Part shown: piece by piece, positions 20,801 through 30,488 of the stretch
Numbering within the stretch: the first letter of the stretch is position 1
How the letters are laid out: each line of letters opens with the position of its first letter
Source: Pricia antarctica
Lineage (GTDB): Bacteria; Bacteroidota; Bacteroidia; Flavobacteriales; Flavobacteriaceae
Length of the DNA stretch: 64,000 nucleotides
Reading direction: 5' to 3'
NCBI GenBank assembly: GCA_011050085.1
Contig: DRGL01000043.1
Span: forward strand, 1 to 64,000
Program-made: the position numbers and the translations under genes
Notes under the pieces: model-generated
The model's database searches: none
What the model was told of the DNA's origin: nothing
What the model saw: the letters and a program-made list of their open reading frames with translations, nothing else

Positions 20801-23800
20801 TAGGTACAGCCGGCCACATCATTAATTTGTAGGCGGTATTCCCCAGCAACTTGTGGTAGATCGAACTCCACAACACTAGTACCCGAAACATCGGTTACCG
20901 GAGATACCGAAGAACCTTGGTCTTGTATGATAAAATTGCTTGAATTTGTAACAGTTATCCGTATACGTTCTGGCAGTTCACAATCCATCGCACGAACTTG
21001 TGTGATGGTCGCCGTTACGTCGTTCGGTGCCAAAATTGTTATTGTAGCGTTAGATTCACAACCATTATCGTCTATGGCGTACACAGTTATCGTTTGGTCG
21101 GTACCGTTATCGACAATCAAGAAATCGGGACTGGCCTGATAGCTATCCGTAGCATCGATTTTATAGCCATACGGACCGCCGTTGCCTATATCGGCCCCTG
21201 AATTCGCAATAGTGGTTCTTATAAATGTAGTGCTATATTGATTGGCATTGGGATTACACACCAACGGATCGGCACTAACTTCAATTCCAAATACAGGCGG
21301 ATCAATAATGGTTACTTCCTCGCGATCATAACAGTTTCTATCGGTCACTACTTCGACTACGTATATACCCGGACCCAAATTTTCGAAAGCACCGGAAACA
21401 TTATTGTCAATTCGAGATGTCACATCATAATTCGATGGCATGGATGCTAGGTCGCTATTATATAAATTATATTCTTTGATTGTTGGATTGTTATCCGGTA
21501 CAGGATCAACAATCAACGACACACCAATACTACCATCATTTAGACCATTACAGGATATATTAGTGGCGCCGGTATCATCAATATCAGGTTGGATGGGTTG
21601 AGATCGAAAAATTCCATCGACTATAAAAGTACAAGGGCCGACCGGTGAACCACCTGTGACAACCTGGTCTTCTACTTCAACTTCATAATCGCCTGGGGGA
21701 AGGTTCGTAAAATCAACCGTAAAATTATGGATACTATCATCGCCATCGTCAAGAATGCTTCTAGAAATTGGATTTCCAAGAAAATCTACCCCAGATAGTA
21801 CATAATTGAAATTCCCACTACCACCATTTGCAGTAATACGGATAGTACCATCGGGGTTTTCGCAATTCGGACCTATGCCAATGAAATCTCCTGAGGCCGA
21901 AAGTACTTGAAAGACTTCTGCAACAGTATCAATATCACAACCATTCGCGTCGATGATGTGCACCGGATAGCGGCCAATGCTTCCTACGTTAAAAGTAGCT
22001 TGGGTCGGAACTCCAGGTGTGTAAACTGGCGTTTGGGTTATCCCGTTTAGGGTAAAAGTAGGGGTATCGATATCACCCGGCATTTCGATAGTGATGTCCC
22101 ATCCGGTAGGGGGTGGTGTAACATCACACTGGTTGTTTACCATTATGGTCGGCTCGGGCAAATCTGGATTGAGTTGAATCATTGCTGCAGATGTTGTAGC
22201 CGGACATCCAGCGCCATCCAAAACCCAAATATCATAAATGACACCGGTCAAGGAACCTGCCAAAGCCTGAGTTGGGGATGAATCAAAGTCGGATAGCGGT
22301 GGAATATTACCAAGAGGAAGCGTTCCCTGTTCAATAAAGGCATATTCATACGGAGCAGTTCCGCCATTGGCCCGTACCGTAATTTGGCCTAATGCATTAC
22401 AGTTGGCATTCTGGTTCTCGATAATATCGACGCGCGGTAAATTTAATATCGCTTCGCCTTCATCACCACCACTACAACTTGGTGCAGCAGAATCGACTAC
22501 AGAAACGCCATAACGACCAGCAGGAACGGATAAATCGGCTGCCAAGGTCAACAATGAGGATCCAGTAACGTTATAAACGACAGTACCATCATTTAAATTC
22601 GTAATTATCACATCGAAAGGCGCAGTGCCTGATGTAATATTATAATTGACTCCAACATTACCATTTCTACAGGTAAGACCATCGACCAAAATGTCAACGT
22701 CTATTCCCGGGCTATCCGGCAAGGTAATCACCTCTTCATAGGTACAACCCGTTGTGGTATCGCGAACCTCAACCGTATAGGAAACGCCAAAAAGCAAGTT
22801 ATTAAAACAGTGCCTAGTTGGTGTATTGTTCGGGTTTTGAAAAGGGGATGATGGAGATGTAACTAATCGTATCTCATAATTGCCGGAACCATTGACAATG
22901 TCAACACAAATCGTAGTGCCTCCAGGAGTACAAACAACCGGTGCGGGAGGAAGATCTGGAATAATGTCAAGGTTGGTCGTATCAATAAACAAATCCTCTT
23001 GATCGATACATCCTCTTGAATCAACCACGATAACCTGATAATTACCAGGCACAAGACTAGGGTCTTCTATAGCTAAGGGCAAATCTCCCGGAGCCACATT
23101 AGTTAAGGTTATAAAACTATTTCCAAAGTTATCTTCAATGGTGATCGTGTAATTTGGAACTCCTGGGGATAACATTGGATTGATAGTAACACCACCGGAT
23201 AGATTTCCAGTACTACAAGTAGCATCAATGGGTGTAATGCTAGCATCTACAGCGGCGATAGGGTCGGTAATCACCTCAATTCTTGTCACAGGAGAGGTGA
23301 CACAATCCCGCGCATCTTTGACTACGTATTCATAAAACCCTGCAGCTAATCCGGAATAGATGTTCTGCGATGAGAACGAATACGTGTTCGTCGGATCAGG
23401 ATTGTTCGGGTCAGCGACAAGAACGCCTGGCGAAGGTGCCGGGGCAAAGACCACTTCGAAAGGCGGAACACCGGACGAAACCGTAGGTATTATTTCAACA
23501 AAACCACTGTTTGGGTCACCACAACTTGGGCCGACTATTCTATGGGTCGCGTCAATATTTGTAGGTTGTTCAAAGGTAATCGGTGCTGAAACAATACTAC
23601 ACCCATTAGTATCGGTAACGGTGACCCTATAATTACCATCGGCACTAAACGGAACTGTATATTGAAAGACACCTGAAGGCAAAGGCACACCACTATGACC
23701 CGTAACGGGAGCATAAGGACTGAACGGTGTGGCTGATTCAAATTCTATGGTATATGAAGTGGCTGACAAGTTCGAAATATCGCCCCCACTAATTGAAATC

Positions 23801-26775
23801 TCCATTTCACCATCATTTCCACAAGGAATTTCGCTCGTGACATCTAAATTAACCTGTATCTGGGGAGGTATTCTAACTGTAGGAAGTGATGCCGAACAGT
23901 TGGCATCGTCGACCACTTCAATAATATAATTTCCAGGAAACAAATTTGTAAAAGTAAATGTACCCACGGTACCCGGGGTCTGTAATGGTCCACCATTGAT
24001 ACGATAGCGATGTGTAGATAAGGCGGCCGTACCGGCACCCGAAGTCACGGTTATTTCACCATCATTGGTTGCTGAATAGCAATAGTCTGCCGTATCTAGG
24101 GTAATGGTAGGTGCATTGACGTTTGAAAGGGTGAATCGTGTTTCAGCGGTACAACCTTCAGAATCAATCACGGTAAGTATATATTCACCTTCAACGGTCA
24201 AGTTGCTAAAGGTTCGTCCTGTTTTCGGACCTTGAACGGTAGTGGACGGCGAAGGCCAAGTCAACTGGTATCGGTAACCTCCAAAACCATCAAGCCCAGT
24301 GGCCTGAACTCTACCAACATTACCATTTTGACAACTCATAGCCGTTACATTACCTGTAATACTTAAGGGGTTTGCAGGTTCAACCACATCGAACGAAGCG
24401 GCTGAAATACAATTCGTATCGTTATCCGTAACCGAAATTTCATAAGTACCGGCACCAAGACCCGTAATTACAATTTCAAAATTAGTTTCTCCAGTGCCGG
24501 AAGACTGTGTTACCGGTGGGCCGACCGTTGGCGTATAGGTTATTACATAATCATAATCAGTGTCAAACCCATCCACCAAAAAAGCACCGGTACCGTCAGT
24601 AGCGGTGGGACATACTCTTCTATCACCACCTGATTTTACCTGGGCCCTGATAGAACTAAATCCGCCGGTAGTGAAATTTTCGGTGTAGGTACAACCGTTG
24701 GCATCGGTAATTTGGAATTGATAGAACGTATCCAGATCCAAACCGGGGAAAACGTTACTAGGCTGCGCAGGCGGTAATGTAGTCGTCGGACTTGAGGAAA
24801 TAATTTCGTATTGGGCCACAGCAAAAGAACTCGGCTGCACATCAATAGTTACCCGACTGGTTCCCGAAGCACAGTCCAGATCATCTTGAATAAAAATAAC
24901 GTTGGTCGGTGGTACCGGTTCCGTTACTGTTATTGGGGCAAGAGCCTGATAACATCCGGCGTCATCCCGAACATAAGGTATATAAGTAGACCCAGGTGTC
25001 AATCCTCCAAAAGTCAGTCCTGTTTGGTATGTTACGTTGTCAACACTATACATATACCCAAATCCCGAACCACCGGTGGCCGTAACGAATTCTATAATTC
25101 CCTCGCCATTTCCACAGGTATAATCCTGAATTAAACTTGCAGAACTGCTTAAACCGCCCGCCGAGGTGACCGTCACGGCCGGCAAGGCCAATGTACACGT
25201 AAAGGCTCCCTGTGTATAGCGAACCTCAACAATGGAATACGTAGCGTCAGGTACAGGAATGGTCGATGAACTGGTAAAGGGATCCCCTGCGGTGTTGGTT
25301 GCCCTAAATTCCAAATTAAACCCTCTTGGATTTGTCACATTGAATGCCACTTTTCCACCCCCGTTCGTACAAGTGCCAACTATATCGGTCGCCGTAACAT
25401 CAGGCGGGGACAGTTCGGCCACGTATTCCGATTTCTCGGCCGTACAACCTTGATCATCTTCAATAAAAAAGGTATATGTACCTGGAGTGAAAACTGTATA
25501 CGGTCTAGTTCCAGAAAAGAATCCCGGACCGGAATCGCCTCCATCACTCACGGTATATCGATAACTACCGGAACCGCCCGTTGGCGTAACGTCGATATCT
25601 ATACTGGTAATGTCAGCGCAACCGAAACTCATACCATTTGTGTCGGTAATTACGGTAATCGGATCTAATCCTGTACCTACCTCTATTGGGTTTCCACTTG
25701 TATCGGTATCCTGAATCGGAGCAGCGATACCATTTGGGATGTCTTCCTTACAATCGTTAGTCTCAACTTGAACGGCATAGGTTCCTTCACTTACAGCTCC
25801 GAACGTATATGAATTACTGGATATGGTAGAAGTAAATTCAATCTCTGCACCATTCTCATCCAATAAGGTGTAGACATAAGGACCCGGAACTGCGGAATTT
25901 ACGGTAGCCGTTATCGTACCATTTTCTCCACTACATACGGGATTGGTAAACGTTACCTCTATCGCGATATCTACAGCTTCTATTTGAATGGGATCTAAGA
26001 GATATTCACAAACCGACCCCCCGATATTCAAACGGGCCTGAACTTGATATGAACCTGGATTAAGGTTCGAAAAAATGGAGGAAGACCCATAAGGTCCGAA
26101 TGGATTAGAGCCTTGTCTAACACGAAACTGATAGCTATTGGGTAGACCCGTTATTTCGATACGCCCTGGATTGTTACAGACAAAATTCTTCTTCAGAACG
26201 TCATACTCTATAGTACTTTTTACGACTTCGAAATAATACACTACGCCGTCGGCCAATACCCTATATTCAGCACCCGTACTGGCAGGTACAGATGATGCGT
26301 TCAATAAGAAGGTCTGATTCGGAGAGACTTGACTATAATTGGAAGGATTCGTATTCGGACACTCGGCATTGGTATTTGGTGCTGTACCGTCTAGAATTTC
26401 CCAAGATACCGTTGTGTAAGGTCCACCAGATAAGGATATGGTTCGATTATCGGAATCTCCACAGAGAATGAAACGGGCTATTGAACGACCATCGGCACTA
26501 CATACTACGACGTCATCGGCCCCTTGAATTGGGGTCATAAGTATTGGTGCGACCGCTTTACCAGTGACACCTGACTTGGTATTTAAAGTCTTTTTACTTT
26601 CGGCTATTGTAGTCGACTTAGCGTCTTCTTCTATGGATGCTATATCTACTATAACAGAGGCAACTTCTGTAAGGATAATGTGAACCTTATTTTTTGCAAT
26701 TGCCGTTGTACCGATGACAGAAAAAATCAGCAAAACAAAAGCATACAAAAGATGCCGTGGGTTTTTTGGAAGCAT
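17848..26775 (-). CDS. Giant SprB-like repeat adhesin with T9SS type B (gliding motility-associated) C-terminal sorting domain
   Basis: 2975 aa; signal peptide; many repeats of the type C.G..DG.I.V...GG...Y.Y....G.Y...V.D..GC; C-terminus PQFFTPNGDNENDFWSPKNREFFPNIEVIIYDRYGRVVAELDQVSKWDGLYDGKELPSGDYWYVVNQNDKRSTRYVGHFTLYR. Confidence 0.95.
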   Translation of the reverse strand: MLPKNPRHLLYAFVLLIFSVIGTTAIAKNKVHIILTEVASVIVDIASIEEDAKSTTIAESKKTLNTKSGVTGKAVAPILMTPIQGADDVVVCSADGRSIARFILCGDSDNRTISLSGGPYTTVSWEILDGTAPNTNAECPNTNPSNYSQVSPNQTFLLNASSVPASTGAEYRVLADGVVYYFEVVKSTIEYDVLKKNFVCNNPGRIEITGLPNSYQFRVRQGSNPFGPYGSSSIFSNLNPGSYQVQARLNIGGSVCEYLLDPIQIEAVDIAIEVTFTNPVCSGENGTITATVNSAVPGPYVYTLLDENGAEIEFTSTISSNSYTFGAVSEGTYAVQVETNDCKEDIPNGIAAPIQDTDTSGNPIEVGTGLDPITVITDTNGMSFGCADITSIDIDVTPTGGSGSYRYTVSDGGDSGPGFFSGTRPYTVFTPGTYTFFIEDDQGCTAEKSEYVAELSPPDVTATDIVGTCTNGGGKVAFNVTNPRGFNLEFRATNTAGDPFTSSSTIPVPDATYSIVEVRYTQGAFTCTLALPAVTVTSAGGLSSSASLIQDYTCGNGEGIIEFVTATGGSGFGYMYSVDNVTYQTGLTFGGLTPGSTYIPYVRDDAGCYQALAPITVTEPVPPTNVIFIQDDLDCASGTSRVTIDVQPSSFAVAQYEIISSSPTTTLPPAQPSNVFPGLDLDTFYQFQITDANGCTYTENFTTGGFSSIRAQVKSGGDRRVCPTATDGTGAFLVDGFDTDYDYVITYTPTVGPPVTQSSGTGETNFEIVITGLGAGTYEISVTDNDTNCISAASFDVVEPANPLSITGNVTAMSCQNGNVGRVQATGLDGFGGYRYQLTWPSPSTTVQGPKTGRTFSNLTVEGEYILTVIDSEGCTAETRFTLSNVNAPTITLDTADYCYSATNDGEITVTSGAGTAALSTHRYRINGGPLQTPGTVGTFTFTNLFPGNYIIEVVDDANCSASLPTVRIPPQIQVNLDVTSEIPCGNDGEMEISISGGDISNLSATSYTIEFESATPFSPYAPVTGHSGVPLPSGVFQYTVPFSADGNYRVTVTDTNGCSIVSAPITFEQPTNIDATHRIVGPSCGDPNSGFVEIIPTVSSGVPPFEVVFAPAPSPGVLVADPNNPDPTNTYSFSSQNIYSGLAAGFYEYVVKDARDCVTSPVTRIEVITDPIAAVDASITPIDATCSTGNLSGGVTINPMLSPGVPNYTITIEDNFGNSFITLTNVAPGDLPLAIEDPSLVPGNYQVIVVDSRGCIDQEDLFIDTTNLDIIPDLPPAPVVCTPGGTTICVDIVNGSGNYEIRLVTSPSSPFQNPNNTPTRHCFNNLLFGVSYTVEVRDTTTGCTYEEVITLPDSPGIDVDILVDGLTCRNGNVGVNYNITSGTAPFDVIITNLNDGTVVYNVTGSSLLTLAADLSVPAGRYGVSVVDSAAPSCSGGDEGEAILNLPRVDIIENQNANCNALGQITVRANGGTAPYEYAFIEQGTLPLGNIPPLSDFDSSPTQALAGSLTGVIYDIWVLDGAGCPATTSAAMIQLNPDLPEPTIMVNNQCDVTPPPTGWDITIEMPGDIDTPTFTLNGITQTPVYTPGVPTQATFNVGSIGRYPVHIIDANGCDIDTVAEVFQVLSASGDFIGIGPNCENPDGTIRITANGGSGNFNYVLSGVDFLGNPISRSILDDGDDSIHNFTVDFTNLPPGDYEVEVEDQVVTGGSPVGPCTFIVDGIFRSQPIQPDIDDTGATNISCNGLNDGSIGVSLIVDPVPDNNPTIKEYNLYNSDLASMPSNYDVTSRIDNNVSGAFENLGPGIYVVEVVTDRNCYDREEVTIIDPPVFGIEVSADPLVCNPNANQYSTTFIRTTIANSGADIGNGGPYGYKIDATDSYQASPDFLIVDNGTDQTITVYAIDDNGCESNATITILAPNDVTATITQVRAMDCELPERIRITVTNSSNFIIQDQGSSVSPVTDVSGTSVVEFDLPQVAGEYRLQINDVAGCTYPLEPYIVTEPVLPTATIRQNEPVGCLGATDGILEIEITNLASLVGFSGIYDYIVYDAADPGFSGGAFGTPVAGNSSGTIDISSAGNPATITGLPTGNLRVVIHESNKTVTACNIFSNASFIDTPSEQLRITTLEEIGRVGCNNDLGEIVANTTGGWDNSPYVYRLEYFDGSNYVPSTSAAYATFASNGSNNRFTGLSSGNYRVTVRDIEACEHSETVILNPVDPIEAEARIDRQLECPSGNDAVIVAVEPGTTNPGAIGGVSGGGYQYRLLRIDPTNLDPANPGALDLTDPANIISTTGQQNEPEFEGSAGTGVISGGWYAIEIVSTLNCQSFTVPIQVVPPPAIEPALIQTSVPACGNIATMLIRVNNPQGGTYEYRRIYPDTHPMYVPPGDPSIVWLPVDEIDANGLPVKRDIPGTVNESYRYEVRRNGTSTSCLARKTRGITITEAEPLVLEPTSPTFDVSCAYEVDGRIEAIATGGTGIYEFRVYDSDPGADAFAALPLTTYENRAMQDFGTFENLDAGDYWISVISRQNCGVVQGPFTIAPAAPVIITQSATPTTCFGESDGTITMNVTSATPGLVKFSIEPNLSEFFSDPDNPMTYTFTDLAPRPFGDGPGYIVLAQDAEGCPQTFEIYVETPEELSVTDVTTNPETCIAAADGSAQLFIEGGTPFVDNTDPMNPVEYYQTRLIGPTSDGTEVFLRNDNLIFQNLAGGVSYIVFVQDANMCGTFVEVPIEIGVDLTAEPIVQYGCEVIFPNSTARVELEDNTRISEILFALDPINPSDAVTAIATTERAWGDLPAGEHIVYIYHENGCTNTVEFTIEAYEPLTLEAQKTGPNELTAIAGGGFGGYEYFFNGESYGDENVYTTTESGMVEVRVVDQNGCVAVASIPFEFTGMLELPQFFTPNGDNENDFWSPKNREFFPNIEVIIYDRYGRVVAELDQVSKWDGLYDGKELPSGDYWYVVNQNDKRSTRYVGHFTLYR

Positions 26776-26934
26776 AGGTTAAGTCGTATTTGGGCAAGAA
26801 AGGCCGCCATTTGGGAAGCGACATATTCTTCGTGTAATTCTATATACTTATAAAAATCTGTTTATCTTTAGCAGGTAGCTTCAGAATGAAATACACCTTC
26901 GGCTACCTAGAATATTATCATTTAACGTAAAATC

Positions 26935-28059
26935 ATGAAAAAAAGTGTACTGTTACCTTTCCTATTCATTGCCATTTTTAACTTTTCCTGTGCTCAGGAT
27001 GCTGAAAACGAAGTAGATACTCCAGAAAAGATACCATTTACAGCAGAATTGTTGATCGATGAAATACCCATTCCCTGGGGAATGGCATTTTTACCTGATG
27101 GCAGTATGCTGGTGACCGAGATAGCGGGCGATTTGATTCATTTCAAGGATGGCAAGAAAACCATGGTTTCCAATACTCCGGACGTCTATAAAAGAGGTCA
27201 AGGCGGATTATTGGATGTTGCTATCGATCCGGATTACGAGAACAACGGATGGATATATATTTCGTATTCTTCTGAAGAAGGGGATGCAAAGGGTGGACAT
27301 ACTGCTTTAATGCGGGCAAAACTTAAGGATAATGCCTTGGTAGAAAATGAGGTTCTATACAAAGCCACACCGAATACTACAAAAGGCCAACATTTCGGAT
27401 CTCGGATTGCATTCGATAACGATGGCTTTCTATTTCTTTCCATCGGCGAACGGGGTGACCGAGATACGAATCCACAAGATGTTACTAGGGATGGAGGGAA
27501 AATATATCGCTTCAACACTGATGGCAGCATACCCGAAGACAATCCCTTTGTGGGTACCGATGGCGCAAAAACGGCCATCTATAGTTACGGACACCGAAAT
27601 CCACAAGGCCTTGCCAAAAATCCTGAAACCGGTGAAATCTGGGATAATGAACATGGTCCAAGAGGTGGCGACGAAATTAATATCATCAAACCTGGAAATA
27701 ACTACGGATGGCCGTTGGTTACTTATGGAATAAATTATAGCGGAACTCCCATTACCGACAAGACCAAGATGGAGGGAATGACCCAACCAATCCACTACTG
27801 GTTACCGAGTATAGCTCCGAGCGGGATGGCGTTTATTTCCACTGAAACATATGGTGCTGATTGGAAAGGAAGCGTATTGGTCGGTTCGTTGAAATTTCAA
27901 TACCTAGAGCGTCTAGCCATGGATGGCAATACGGTTACCAAGCGCGAAAAATTGATGGGCGATCTTGGTCGGGTACGTGATGTAAAAGAAGGACCAGACG
28001 GATTGATTTATGTAGCGGTCGAAGGTAAAGGGATTTACAAGTTGGTACCTGCCATTTAA
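26935..28059 (+). CDS. PQQ-dependent sugar (aldose) dehydrogenase family lipoprotein
   Basis: IPWGMAFLPDGSMLVTE, GGLLDVAIDPDYENNGWIYISYS, SYGHRNPQGLAKNPETGEIWDNEHGPRGGDEIN. Confidence 0.93.
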   Translation: MKKSVLLPFLFIAIFNFSCAQDAENEVDTPEKIPFTAELLIDEIPIPWGMAFLPDGSMLVTEIAGDLIHFKDGKKTMVSNTPDVYKRGQGGLLDVAIDPDYENNGWIYISYSSEEGDAKGGHTALMRAKLKDNALVENEVLYKATPNTTKGQHFGSRIAFDNDGFLFLSIGERGDRDTNPQDVTRDGGKIYRFNTDGSIPEDNPFVGTDGAKTAIYSYGHRNPQGLAKNPETGEIWDNEHGPRGGDEINIIKPGNNYGWPLVTYGINYSGTPITDKTKMEGMTQPIHYWLPSIAPSGMAFISTETYGADWKGSVLVGSLKFQYLERLAMDGNTVTKREKLMGDLGRVRDVKEGPDGLIYVAVEGKGIYKLVPAI

Positions 28060-28078
28060 TTACTAATACTTACATTGG

Positions 28079-28501
28079 ATGAAAATATTTCTGCTTAGCA
28101 TTTTGACTTCTATATTCGCCCTATCCTTCTTTCTATTTCAAGATAAGAATGATTATCAAGATCCCAAGCTCGTGGAAAGCATGGAGCGTGGTAGCGAAAT
28201 CTATTCCGATTTTTGTGTGACCTGCCATCTACCAAATGGTGAAGGTGCCGGTGGCACGTTTCCGCCATTGGCCGGTGCGGATTACTTAATGGAAAACCGG
28301 GAAGCCAGTATCCGTGGAGTGAAATATGGACAACAACAAGAAATTGTTGTCAATGGAGAAACCTACACTACCGCTATGCCAAATCCGAGACTTGAGGATG
28401 AGGAAATTGCCGATGTGATGAACTATATACTGAACTCTTGGGGGAACGCTTCCGAAGATATTGTGACCCTTGAAGAAGTAGAAGGTATTACAGAAGAATA
28501 A
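28079..28501 (+). CDS. Cytochrome c (c-type, single heme)
   Basis: CVTCHLPNGEGAGGTFPPLAG heme motif; TAMPNPRLEDEEIADVMNYILNSWGN. Confidence 0.93.
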   Translation: MKIFLLSILTSIFALSFFLFQDKNDYQDPKLVESMERGSEIYSDFCVTCHLPNGEGAGGTFPPLAGADYLMENREASIRGVKYGQQQEIVVNGETYTTAMPNPRLEDEEIADVMNYILNSWGNASEDIVTLEEVEGITEE

Positions 28502-28611
28502 GCAGCAATTAACTTGGGCAGATTTTTCTGAGCGTAGACTTTTCTGCCCTTTAATTTATAGGGTAGCAGAGCCACTGTGCTGATAGTGGGTTCTTTACCA
28601 TTGACATACGT

Positions 28612-29421
28612 TTACTTTCTCGCATCCAAGGCTGCTTTCACCGAACCATATTTTTTCAAAAGAGATTCCGCCTCTTTATAATCCACCCCCAAACCTTCCA
28701 TCACGTACCGTGTACCACGATCGACCAATTTATCGTTACTGAGCTGCATATTTACCATTTTATTGCCCTTAACTCTTCCGATTTTTATCATCAGCGCTGT
28801 GGAAATCATATTCAGCACCAATTTTTGGGAGGTCCCACTTTTCATACGGGTACTTCCAGTAACGAACTCCGGACCCACATCGACGGCAATGCCTAAGTCA
28901 GCCAATTTCTCTAAAGGTGAACCAGGATTATTGGTTATTCCAGCCGTAAGCAGTCCATTTTTCTTTGCATCCTCTATTCCACCAAGAACATAAGGTGTAG
29001 TACCTGAGGCGGCTATGCCGACTACCACATCGGTCTCATTAACATCAAATGCCATCAAATCTTTCCACGCCTGTACCCTATCGTCCTCGGCATTTTCCAC
29101 TGATTTACGTATGGCGGTGTCACCTCCAGCTATAATGCCGATGACGCGAGTATGCGGCATGCCAAATGTAGGAGGAATTTCTGAAGCATCTAAAATGCCT
29201 AACCGCCCACTTGTGCCAGCACCGATATAAAAAAGCCTTCCTCCCTTATCAAAACGTTCGGACAAGGCGTCGACTAAAAGCCTAATTTCAGGAATGACCT
29301 TGGCCACGGCAGATGCCACTTGTTGATCTTCTTGATTCATTTTAGTCAGTATGGAAACCGTATCCAACTGTTCCAAATTATCGTGGTTTGAAGGCGTTTC
29401 GGTAATTTTTTTGAAATTCAT
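28612..29421 (-). CDS. murQ: N-acetylmuramic acid 6-phosphate etherase
   Basis: 269 aa; GAGTSGRLGILDASEIPPTFG, GIIAGGDTAIRKSVENAEDD, EFVTGSTRMKSGTSQKLVLNMIST. Confidence 0.97.
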   Translation of the reverse strand: MNFKKITETPSNHDNLEQLDTVSILTKMNQEDQQVASAVAKVIPEIRLLVDALSERFDKGGRLFYIGAGTSGRLGILDASEIPPTFGMPHTRVIGIIAGGDTAIRKSVENAEDDRVQAWKDLMAFDVNETDVVVGIAASGTTPYVLGGIEDAKKNGLLTAGITNNPGSPLEKLADLGIAVDVGPEFVTGSTRMKSGTSQKLVLNMISTALMIKIGRVKGNKMVNMQLSNDKLVDRGTRYVMEGLGVDYKEAESLLKKYGSVKAALDARK

Positions 29422-29502
29422 AGGGTTAGGAGGTTACTAAGAGTCAACGTGTATTTTTTATCTGGGCTCTTGGTGTTTGCCAAAGAGGCGATGGACAACT
29501 TG

Positions 29503-30270
29503 TTAAAGTAATCGAATATCATGCTGTCGAAAGGGATTCAAGAGTTTATTTTCGGGCGATAATTCCGTTATCATGGTATTGATGGCATTTATATCACAGG
29601 TCTTATAACGGTGTTGGGAGTTCAGTTTTTCGGATATGGATAAAAGTACCGTTTTTTTGGCGCATTTGATAACGGCTTTTTTGACCTGAACGATATCCCA
29701 ATCGAATTCGGTAAGACCGTACTGAGAGTCTACATAGCCTGTACCGATGAAACTGAAGTCAACCCTAATTTCCGACAGCTGGTGTATAGCGCTAGCCCCA
29801 ACTGAGGTCTGCGATTCTTTTGAAACCTGGCCGCCAACCATAATTACGCTTACATTTGGCTTGTGCAACAGTTCCATCGCGACAGGAAGGCTGTGGGTAA
29901 AGCAAGTCAATTCTGGTGTAGTAGGCAGGAGTCTGGTCAATTCTAGACAGGTCGTTCCACCGTCAATAAAGATTACCGCTCCATCCTTTAAGAGTGTCGA
30001 GGCCTTTTCGGCTATGACACTTTTCTCCGCTAGTTTATAGACATTAGTATTCCTAGTGCTATTTGTAGTAAATCCCAAAGATATAGCCCCACCGTGTACC
30101 TTTCTTAATTTATGATCTCCATCTAATTCCTTGACATCACGACGAACGGTATCAATGGAAACATCCAAGGTCTCGGCGATATCGGTAAGCAGAATTCTAT
30201 TATGAAGCTCTACTTCACTTAAAATTTTCTGTTGGCGTTCTTCCTTTAGCATTTGTATTTGTAGTTTCAA
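29503..30270 (-). CDS. DeoR/GlpR family transcriptional regulator (start may be the internal Met, MLKEERQQ)
   Basis: ERQQKILSEVELHNRILLTDIAETLDVSIDTVRRDVKEL HTH; sugar-phosphate-sensing DeoR C-terminal domain. Confidence 0.95.
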   Translation of the reverse strand: MKLQIQMLKEERQQKILSEVELHNRILLTDIAETLDVSIDTVRRDVKELDGDHKLRKVHGGAISLGFTTNSTRNTNVYKLAEKSVIAEKASTLLKDGAVIFIDGGTTCLELTRLLPTTPELTCFTHSLPVAMELLHKPNVSVIMVGGQVSKESQTSVGASAIHQLSEIRVDFSFIGTGYVDSQYGLTEFDWDIVQVKKAVIKCAKKTVLLSISEKLNSQHRYKTCDINAINTMITELSPENKLLNPFRQHDIRLL

Positions 30271-30319
30271 GCTTTGAAGTATTCCGAATCATTATAGGCG
30301 ATACAGGAGTATATCAATT

Positions 30320-30327
30320 CAAAGATA
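30320..30327 (-). promoter_or_regulatory. Putative -7 box of the deoR-murQ operon
   Basis: Minus strand TATCTTTG (TAnnTTTG), ~50 nt upstream of the DeoR start. Confidence 0.6.
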
Positions 30328-30344
30328 AACATTATTTGTATATG

Positions 30345-30363
30345 CCGTTTTTATCCGTTTTTA
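30345..30363. promoter_or_regulatory. Candidate operator: two 9-bp direct repeats
   Basis: CCGTTTTTA at 30345-30353 and 30355-30363 (10-bp period), immediately upstream of the deoR-murQ -7 box. Confidence 0.45.
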
Positions 30364-30437
30364 AATTTTTATATCTATAAAGTCGCAAAATAAAGCATAA
30401 TTAAAAGCAATATACTGCATCATAAAGTTTTATTATT

Positions 30438-30445
30438 TACATTTG
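30438..30445 (+). promoter_or_regulatory. Putative -7 box of the nagB::PIG-L operon
   Basis: TACATTTG 43 nt upstream of the ATG at 30489. Confidence 0.55.
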
Positions 30446-30488
30446 CCGAAAATATCAACTGCCTGGGGGCGCTAAATTATACTGACCC

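Noticed and set aside
17848-26775. Many 60-110 aa plus/minus ORFs overlapping the adhesin gene
   Set aside because: Out-of-frame products of a repetitive coding sequence; none shows independent family features.
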